Positions 6,650-12,099 of a stretch of DNA of 12,099 bases are shown here, one piece after another (positions within the stretch are counted from its first letter, which is position 1; every line of letters begins with the position of its first letter). The position numbers and the translations under genes were made by a program. The notes under the pieces are model-generated. The model saw only the letters and a list, made by a program, of their open reading frames with translations. It searched no databases and was not told where the DNA came from. The stretch comes from Bacteroidota bacterium. Lineage in GTDB: Bacteria; Bacteroidota; Ignavibacteria; Ignavibacteriales; Ignavibacteriaceae. The stretch is taken from the NCBI GenBank assembly GCA_021790055.1, contig JAJYIL010000039.1, positions 1 through 12,099 of the forward strand, read 5' to 3'.

Positions 6650-7435
6650 TCAATTCCCTTTAAGCTTATTCAACATCTCAAGGGCATGTTGGTTCTTAGG
6701 ATCCAACTGCAATACCTTATTAAAGTTCTCAATAGATAGTTCTTTGTTGTTATCAAACATGTAAGCATCGCCGAGCGCTTCGTAAATATCTGTAGACTTC
6801 GGATAGGTCTCCGAATTTAATTTTAATAAAGCAATAGCCGGCTTAAACATTCCGTTCCTCATAAAGCGGAATGCTAAACCGTTAATCTGGTCTTCATCAA
6901 AATCATATTGATCTTTTTGAGTTTTATATAATTCATGATATTGAGCAACGGCTGAATCAATGCCCTTTTCAAATATTGTTTCCATCAGCGTGTCTGCAAG
7001 TGAAAGCATTGGCTTGCTAACGCTCATTAGCTGGGTATCAAAAACCAGGGTAGCATTTGGAGGAATTACTCCGCCTGCGCCTGCAGGACCGTAACCAAGC
7101 TGTGGAGGGATTATCAGTCGATATTTATCTCCGACATGCATCAACGCTATGCCTTCATCCCAGCCCTTAATCACCTTACCGGCACCAAGAATAAATTTTA
7201 TCGGTCTGCCTCTTTTATAAGAATTGTCGAACTCTGTTCCGTTAGCAAGCTTACCAATGTAATTAACAGCCACTTCTTTACCGGCAACTGCCTGCTCGCC
7301 GTTTCCCTTTTCAAGTACAATATATTTTAAGCCGGAAGGAGTGGTTACTGTGTCTTTACCGGCTGTGTCAGTTTGAGCAAACATAATCACCGGAATAAAT
7401 AATATTAATATCAATTGAATTAAATATTTCTTCAA
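6650..7435 (-). CDS. exported FKBP-type peptidyl-prolyl isomerase with C-terminal TPR repeats
   Basis: The 261-aa product starts with a signal peptide (KK, then a hydrophobic run ending VIMFA, likely cleaved after Ala20 before Gln), so it should act in the periplasm catalysing proline cis-trans isomerisation and assisting folding. The FKBP domain spans about 32-138 and keeps the binding-pocket residues equivalent to FKBP12: Tyr59, Phe69-Asp70, Phe81, Val88-Ile89, Trp92, Tyr115 of LGYG and Phe132. Residues about 182-260 resemble two tetratricopeptide repeats (GLAFRFMRNGMFKPAI; LGDAYMFDNNKELSIENF), a scaffold for protein partners. The start is TTG at 7435, preceded by AGGAAG; an in-frame TAA at 7448-7450 leaves no alternative, and the ATG at 7440 is out of frame and ends after two codons. 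A possible 7-of-8 promoter match (GAGTTTTG, minus strand of 7466-7473) overlaps the end of the dead toxin gene. The helicase gene follows in the same operon. Confidence 0.88.
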   Translation of the reverse strand: MKKYLIQLILILFIPVIMFAQTDTAGKDTVTTPSGLKYIVLEKGNGEQAVAGKEVAVNYIGKLANGTEFDNSYKRGRPIKFILGAGKVIKGWDEGIALMHVGDKYRLIIPPQLGYGPAGAGGVIPPNATLVFDTQLMSVSKPMLSLADTLMETIFEKGIDSAVAQYHELYKTQKDQYDFDEDQINGLAFRFMRNGMFKPAIALLKLNSETYPKSTDIYEALGDAYMFDNNKELSIENFNKVLQLDPKNQHALEMLNKLKGN

Positions 7436-7441
7436 GGCATT

Positions 7442-7447
7442 CTTCCT
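7442..7447 (-). promoter_or_regulatory. ribosome-binding site setting a TTG start for the FKBP gene
   Basis: Minus-strand AGGAAG, 6 bases before TTG at 7435. It supports the non-ATG start, because an in-frame stop lies immediately upstream at 7448-7450. Confidence 0.6.
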
Positions 7448-7471
7448 TTAATTTGTTTATTACTACAAAAC

Positions 7472-7719
7472 TCATTTGTAAATTTCTTTTCTATGACCAA
7501 CTCTTAAGACAATATTATTTTTCCCATCAACGTCGAAGATTATCCGGTAATCACCAACTCTAAATCTATAAAAACCAATTTGGGGATTAGATAGCTTTAT
7601 CGCATAATGAAATGGAATTTGGGAGTATTCTTTTAATTTTTGCTTAATAAAATTAGAAGTGTCTACGTCAAGCTAACCAAAATTTTTATCGCTTTCTCTG
7701 TTAAAATAATGTTGTACAT
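7472..7719 (-). pseudogene. RelE/ParE-family toxin, inactivated by a frameshift
   Basis: Translating the minus strand gives MYNIILTEKAIKILVSL from an ATG at 7719-7717. One base is missing near 7671, and the other frame then carries DVDTSNFIKQKLKEYS through RFRVGDYRIIFDVDG and LRVGHRKEIYK to TGA at 7474-7472. Joined, the product would be about 84 aa, the normal size of RelE/ParE toxins, which cleave ribosome-bound mRNA or poison gyrase. The RVGDYR and VGHR-x-x-YK signatures of the family are intact, so only the single-base deletion breaks the reading frame. In the present frame, translation stops at TAG 7665-7663. The upstream antitoxin remnant ends on the toxin start with a TAATG overlap, typical of coupled TA genes. 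RelE versus ParE subfamily cannot be decided here. Confidence 0.75.
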
Positions 7720-7927
7720 TAAGGTACATCGTCGAGGTTCTTTTACTTTCCGCTCTTATATTCTGCTCGCGCTTCCTTAATGGAATAATACAATTCCTAC
7801 TTGTCAATGCTTCCCGGTCTTCGATTAGAGCATTAAGAGATTCTTTTACAATTTAAGAAATAATCTTCCGAAGTTTTTCTACAGTTAAATCTCTCACTTT
7901 TAGTTCATGCTCTATTTCCACCGGCAC
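7719..7927 (-). pseudogene. antitoxin remnant of the RelE/ParE module, with stops and a frameshift
   Basis: From a GTG at 7927 the minus strand encodes VRDLTVEKLRKIIS, then a TAA at 7855-7853, then IVKESLNALIEDREALTSRN in the same frame. Near 7785-7792 the phase changes (about one base lost), and the next frame gives SIKEARAEYKSGK, another TAA at 7745-7743, and KNLDDVP before the terminal TAA at 7721-7719. Placed together this looks like a small antitoxin of about 70 aa of the type paired with RelE/ParE toxins, with the usual DREAL and EAR-x-EYK-x-GK pieces. Two in-frame stops and one frameshift mean it cannot be made intact. The terminal TAA overlaps the toxin ATG by one base, which confirms the reconstruction. 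The remaining bases to 8054 (7928-8054) are AT-rich and show no gene. Confidence 0.65.
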
Positions 7928-8054
7928 ATGTCATTTTTTAATTTTAATGAATGAAAAATTAACCATTCCTATAACAATTTCCAATCTATTTTTAGATAGA
8001 AAGCCTCATTTATCATAATTTAGCAGCATGGATGAGAAAAGATTTTGAAGATTA

Positions 8055-9398
8055 ATGCATTCTGCCGAAGAACTTACTTACAAAAAGATCTTTTTATTTT
8101 GGGTACCTCTTTCTGCTACATGGCTGATGATGGCAGCCGAAGGACCGTTTCTTGCCGCTATTATCGCCAGGATGATAAATCCCGAGTACAATCTTGCAGC
8201 GTTCGGTGTCGCCTCTTCATTTGCAATGATTATTGAAGCTCCGGTAATACTGTTGATGTCGGCATCCACAGCGCTTGTAAAAGACGAGCAGTCATTTACA
8301 AAGCTAAGAAACTTTACTTATGCCTTAAATTTATTCGTCACTGGCATAATGCTGCTGTTTATAATCCCGTCTGTCTTTTATTTTATAACTATAAAACTAA
8401 TTGAGCTTCCTACGGAAGTTGCAAAGCTTACTCGAACTGCTATGATGATTTTAATTCCATGGCCAGCTGCAATTGGTTATAGACGGTTTTACCAGGGAAT
8501 TTTAATTCGCCATAATTTAACAAGAAGAGTAGCTTACGGAACCGTTGTCAGGCTGAGTTCAATGGCTATAACCGGGCTGGCGCTTCATTTTTTAACAAAG
8601 GTCGAAGGCGCTTTTGTAGGTGCGGGCGCACTTTCAGCCGGAGTAACTTGTGAAGCTGTTGTAAGCAAGATAATGTCATGGAACATTGTTAAGAAAATAA
8701 AAAATGGGGAAATTTCGTCAGGTGAACTTAGTAATCTTTCCTATCACCAGGTTTTTAAATTCTATTTGCCGCTTGCATTAACATCTCTTGTTTCAATCGG
8801 CGTTCAGCCAATGGTTACGTTTTTTATAGGTCAAAGCCGCATGGCAATCGAGTCGCTTGCCGTACTTCCGGTCGTTAATTCATTTATATTTATTTTTAGA
8901 AGCGTGGGAATATCTTTCCAGGAAGTCGGCATTGCGCTTATCGGTAAGAATAAGGAAGGCTACATACCGCTCCGTAATTTCGCCGCAGCGCTCGGAATTA
9001 TTTTAGTTTCGCTCTTAGGAATAATTTCCTTAACGCCGCTTGCTAATATTTGGTTTTATGATGTATCCGGACTTTCATTAGAATTGACAAGTTTTGCGCG
9101 TCTTCCGCTTATTTTATTAATCTTGATGCCGGGACTTGCAGTTCTGCTCAGCTTCGAAACCGCCATACTCGTCGAATCGAAAAATACAAAGCCGATTACC
9201 TTTTCAACCGTTGTAGAATTTACCACAGTAATATCCGTAATGTTTTTTTCTATTAAGATATTTAATTGGGTGGGAGCCGTTGCTGCCTCTTTAGGATTTT
9301 TAGCAGGGATGCTCGGCGCAAATACCTACCTCTTTCCTTCGTTTGTTAAATCCCTTTCATTTGGAAAGTGTAATGATAATTTGATGGATCAAAATTAA
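8055..9398 (+). CDS. MATE/MOP-superfamily-like multi-pass membrane transporter
   Basis: The 447-aa protein consists of about 12 hydrophobic segments in two similar halves split by a charged loop around residues 211-228 (KKIKNGEISSGELSNL), the layout of MATE transporters and related flippases. The opening VPLSATWLMMAAEGPFLAA and the second-half opening FYLPLALTSLVSIGVQPMV occupy equivalent places at the start of each half. The second half also recalls the progressive-ankylosis (ANKH) branch of the superfamily. Expected role is export of a drug-like or anionic small molecule by cation exchange, or lipid flipping; the substrate cannot be inferred. ATG at 8055 is the first start after an in-frame TGA at 8046-8048; ribosome binding is weak (GAAG). 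A near match to the -7 element, TAATTTAG, is at 8016-8023. The DUF2723 gene follows on the same strand after 114 bases. Confidence 0.75.
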   Translation: MHSAEELTYKKIFLFWVPLSATWLMMAAEGPFLAAIIARMINPEYNLAAFGVASSFAMIIEAPVILLMSASTALVKDEQSFTKLRNFTYALNLFVTGIMLLFIIPSVFYFITIKLIELPTEVAKLTRTAMMILIPWPAAIGYRRFYQGILIRHNLTRRVAYGTVVRLSSMAITGLALHFLTKVEGAFVGAGALSAGVTCEAVVSKIMSWNIVKKIKNGEISSGELSNLSYHQVFKFYLPLALTSLVSIGVQPMVTFFIGQSRMAIESLAVLPVVNSFIFIFRSVGISFQEVGIALIGKNKEGYIPLRNFAAALGIILVSLLGIISLTPLANIWFYDVSGLSLELTSFARLPLILLILMPGLAVLLSFETAILVESKNTKPITFSTVVEFTTVISVMFFSIKIFNWVGAVAASLGFLAGMLGANTYLFPSFVKSLSFGKCNDNLMDQN

Positions 9399-9459
9399 AT
9401 TAGACATTAAAGCTAAAAATAAATTTTATATCCATAGTGAATTAATCATGTAATTTCAA

Positions 9460-9467
9460 TAATTTTG
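9460..9467 (+). promoter_or_regulatory. Bacteroidota-type -7 promoter element for the DUF2723 gene
   Basis: TAATTTTG matches TAnnTTTG at every fixed position and lies 45 bases before the ATG at 9513. It implies that the glycosyltransferase-like gene has its own promoter even if some transcripts read through from the transporter. No -33 TTTG was found. Confidence 0.45.
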
Positions 9468-9512
9468 ATGCGGGATTAACAAATTTTAACATTCAAAAAT
9501 AAAGTGGAAAAT

Positions 9513-12099
9513 ATGTCCATTAAATTAACCCGGCGAATAATAGGCTCTTTTGTGTTCTTATTATCCACTGTTATATTGTTTTTAACAGTACAGCCTTCTG
9601 TTTCCTTCTGGGATCCCGGTGAAATCTCAGCAGCATCCTACTCATTAATGGTACCTCATCCGCCGGGAGGTCCTCTCTGGCTTATTATAGGCAGGCTGTT
9701 TTCAATGATTCCTTTTGCCCACAATATTGGGTTTAGGGTAAATACAGTCTCTGTTTTATCAGGCGGCTTTACTATTTTGATACTTTACCTTGTAGGCATA
9801 AAGCTTATAGAAACATACCGGGGTAAAAGCTACAAAAGCCTCTCCAGCGCCCTTTCAACGTACATTTCGTCAGCAACCGGCGCGCTTGCTTTTGCTTTCT
9901 GCGATACGTTCTGGTTTAATGCAGTTGAGGCTAATTACTTTGCACTCAGCACACTGCTCTTTGCCCTGATAGTTTGGCTTATGATGATTTGGCATGAGCA
10001 TGCAGACGAGCACGGCAGCGAGAGATATATCATAATGATGGCTTACCTGATCGGTCTTTCCTTCGGCGTTCACCTGATGAGCGTGCTTGCAATTTTCACA
10101 TTTGTTTTTGTTGTGGTAATGAGAAAGTACGTAACAGATGATGAAGAATTTAAGAAGACAGGCTTGATCTTTTTAATCCACGCAGGTATTCTCCTGTTAA
10201 TTGCCGTAGCAATCTGGGCTGGTCAAACTCAAGCTTCGCCGCCTACACAGGCACAATATCAAGCGTTCGACTCAAAGTTTGTATGGATAATGATTGGAGC
10301 CTCTGCAATCTTCATGGGGGCTATGTGGAAGAAGATAATGCACAGGAATTCCTTCTACATCCCGCTTATCGTTGCAGGCGTTGTTTTACTTTTAGCCTAC
10401 CCTGGAATTGTTAAAGGTGTTCCTAAGATCTTGCTTGCACTTGGAGGCTCAGATGCCATTTCAAACTCAGTTATTTTTTTAGTAATCCTCGGTATTATAG
10501 TTTACGTTATTTACTGGTCGGCAAAGAACAAGAAAGGAACGGCAAATCTTGCTGCAACTGCGCTCTTGTTTGCGATGCTTGGCTTTACAACCTATGCGAT
10601 GATAATTATCCGCTCGAATCAAACGCCTCCTATGAATGAGAACTGGCCAGATAATTTCCACAAGCTGATGTATTACCTCGACCGCGAGCAGTACGGCGAC
10701 TTCCCGATTTTTGAACGAAGATTCTCTATGGAGCCGCATCAACAAGGAATTTATACAAACTATAAAAGTGATCTTGATTTCCTCTGGAGATACCAGGTAG
10801 ATCATATGTTTAACAGGTACCTTTATTGGAATTTCATTGGCAAGACATCAACCAACCAGGATGCACCCTCAACATGGAAACAACTTTACGGAATTCCCTT
10901 CCTTATGGGGCTTGTCGGTCTTTATTTTCTCTTTAAGAAGAACTGGAAGATGGGCTCGACCTGGCTGATGCTATTTATATTTATGGGGTACTTGATTGCC
11001 TTTTACCAGAACCAGCAGCAGCCTCAGCCGCGCGACAGGTTTTACTTCTACCCCGGCGCATTCTTCGTGTTTGCCGTATGGATTACCGTTGGTGTTCGGG
11101 AGCTTACCGAATTCTTAAGAGAGAAGGCAAAGAGCCAGAGCCTAAAGCAAGTAGCTGTAGCCGGATGCCTTACATTTAGCATTCTATTTATCCCGGTAAA
11201 TATGCTGCGGACAAATTACTTTACTCATGACCGCTCTCATAACTGGCTGCCCTGGGACTTTGCTTACAACCTTCTTCAAAGCTGCAAGCCAAATGCTATA
11301 CTGTTTACCAACGGCGATAACGATACTTTTCCACTCTGGTACCTGCAGGATGTTGAAGGAGTAAGGCGTGACATCAGGGTTGTATGTCTTAGTCTTGCCA
11401 ACACTGATTGGTATAACGAGCAGTTGAAAAATACTTCTCCTTACGGAGCTAAAAAAGTTAAATTCAGTTTGACTGATGATCAGATTGAGCAGCTTGGACC
11501 TATCGAGTGGAAGACACAGCAGGTTACTATTCCTGCCGATAAGAATGATTTAAATGAATTTCTAACGACAGACAAATCTTATTTAACTGCGAATGACTCT
11601 GCCGATATTATGAGTTCACCCGGCATTACCTTCACGATGAAGCCGACAATAAATATCGGCGGCATTGAGGGAATAAGGATTCAGGATATTGTCGTTAAAA
11701 ATATTGTTGAGAATAATATCTGGGACAGACCGATTTACTTTGCATCTACCTGTTCTCCCGACTGCTACATAGGTATGGATGATTATCTTGAAGTCGAGGG
11801 ATTGGCTTCGAGGCTTATGCCTGTAAAGAGACAGGGCTTTGATTATGTGAATACTGCAATAACCAAAGAAGATCTCTTCAACCAGAACACGGGCTTCTCG
11901 AAAACATACAAGCCGGGCTTTAAGTTTAGAGGATTGAATGACAAGAACATCTTCTTTAATGAAACAGAGACTCGGCTTATCCAGAATTATCGAAACGTAT
12001 TTACGCAGCTTGCATATCACTACAAGTACGCCTTAAACAATAACGGAAAGTGCATTTACGCCCTTAATAAAATGCAGCAAGAGATTCCAATACAGGATG
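9513..12099 (+). CDS. DUF2723 / TMEM260-like membrane protein O-mannosyltransferase (3' end outside window)
   Basis: The frame is open for 862 codons from ATG 9513 to the window edge; I read it codon by codon and met no stop. The N-terminal ~530 residues contain many membrane segments, beginning with one at about 10-28. Immediately after it comes FWDPGE (32-37) and HPPGGPLW (49-56), the DUF2723 signature loop with the acidic pair typical of GT-C glycosyltransferases. A PRDRF motif (506-510) precedes further helices, and a soluble part carries NGDNDTFPLW (600-609), another family hallmark. Human TMEM260, of the same family, is an ER O-mannosyltransferase; bacterial members are assumed to transfer sugars from lipid-linked donors to exported proteins or envelope molecules. 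Relatives often reach 1000 residues or more, so a sizeable C-terminal part is missing. GTG at 9504 is an alternative start. The flippase-like transporter lies just upstream. Confidence 0.82.
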   Translation, partial: MSIKLTRRIIGSFVFLLSTVILFLTVQPSVSFWDPGEISAASYSLMVPHPPGGPLWLIIGRLFSMIPFAHNIGFRVNTVSVLSGGFTILILYLVGIKLIETYRGKSYKSLSSALSTYISSATGALAFAFCDTFWFNAVEANYFALSTLLFALIVWLMMIWHEHADEHGSERYIIMMAYLIGLSFGVHLMSVLAIFTFVFVVVMRKYVTDDEEFKKTGLIFLIHAGILLLIAVAIWAGQTQASPPTQAQYQAFDSKFVWIMIGASAIFMGAMWKKIMHRNSFYIPLIVAGVVLLLAYPGIVKGVPKILLALGGSDAISNSVIFLVILGIIVYVIYWSAKNKKGTANLAATALLFAMLGFTTYAMIIIRSNQTPPMNENWPDNFHKLMYYLDREQYGDFPIFERRFSMEPHQQGIYTNYKSDLDFLWRYQVDHMFNRYLYWNFIGKTSTNQDAPSTWKQLYGIPFLMGLVGLYFLFKKNWKMGSTWLMLFIFMGYLIAFYQNQQQPQPRDRFYFYPGAFFVFAVWITVGVRELTEFLREKAKSQSLKQVAVAGCLTFSILFIPVNMLRTNYFTHDRSHNWLPWDFAYNLLQSCKPNAILFTNGDNDTFPLWYLQDVEGVRRDIRVVCLSLANTDWYNEQLKNTSPYGAKKVKFSLTDDQIEQLGPIEWKTQQVTIPADKNDLNEFLTTDKSYLTANDSADIMSSPGITFTMKPTINIGGIEGIRIQDIVVKNIVENNIWDRPIYFASTCSPDCYIGMDDYLEVEGLASRLMPVKRQGFDYVNTAITKEDLFNQNTGFSKTYKPGFKFRGLNDKNIFFNETETRLIQNYRNVFTQLAYHYKYALNNNGKCIYALNKMQQEIPIQD

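Noticed and set aside
7438..7440. ATG (minus strand) as start of the FKBP gene
   Set aside because: It is out of frame with the signal peptide and meets a stop after two codons; the TTG at 7435 is the only in-frame start.
7984..7997. Small hairpin ATCTA-TTTT-TAGAT as a terminator or operator
   Set aside because: A 5-bp AT stem with a T loop is expected by chance in DNA of this composition.
8045..8269. Alternative frames overlapping the start of the membrane transporter, on both strands
   Set aside because: They are shadows of the 447-codon transporter frame, which is hydrophobic throughout and has a defined ATG after an in-frame stop.
9870..12020. Minus-strand frames of 67-134 codons at 9870-10073, 10479-10805 and 11616-12020
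   Set aside because: All lie antisense within the continuous 862-codon DUF2723 frame and show no domain features.

Overview
The window looks like chromosomal DNA from a moderately AT-rich bacterium of the Bacteroidota/Ignavibacteriota (FCB) group. Three observations point there. Several genes are preceded by the Bacteroidota-type -7 promoter element TAnnTTTG, Shine-Dalgarno sequences are mostly weak, and there is a large DUF2723/TMEM260-type membrane glycosyltransferase of the kind common in that group. The genus cannot be read from the sequence. No rRNA, tRNA, CRISPR array, transposase or prophage gene was seen.

Layout, left to right. (1) 1-846 (+): the 3' part of a gene ending in two universal-stress-protein (USP) domains, most like the cytoplasmic tail of a CPA2 cation:proton antiporter. 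(2) 862-1322 (-): a broken HepT-family toxin gene, with a possible fragment of its MntA partner. (3) 1401-3821 (-): a complete plasma-membrane-type (P3A) H+-ATPase. (4) 3822-4176: a divergent promoter region with the same TATATTTG element facing each way, a TGTGA-N5-TCACA palindrome and short direct repeats. (5) 4177-4944 (+): a SuhB/inositol-monophosphatase family enzyme. (6) 5028-7435 (-): a two-gene operon, an exported FKBP-TPR prolyl isomerase followed by an RhlB-like DEAD-box RNA helicase; both appear to start with TTG. (7) 7472-7927 (-): a second dead toxin-antitoxin module (RelE/ParE type), absent from a simple ORF scan because both genes carry frameshifts and the antitoxin also has stops. 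(8) 8055-9398 (+): a MATE/MOP-like multi-pass transporter. (9) 9513-12099 (+): a DUF2723 protein O-mannosyltransferase-like gene, open to the right edge.

Functionally, the left third is about cation and proton homeostasis (H+ pump beside a likely H+ antiporter tail), the middle is housekeeping (phosphatase, RNA helicase, periplasmic folding factor), and the right end may be envelope glycosylation with a flippase-like membrane protein just upstream. The least expected content is in the gaps: two unrelated toxin-antitoxin modules, both on the minus strand and both inactivated, within about 7 kb. I found no convincing new multi-gene system. The best leads are the two TA relics, the H-to-Y change at the HepT active site, and the transporter/O-mannosyltransferase pair.
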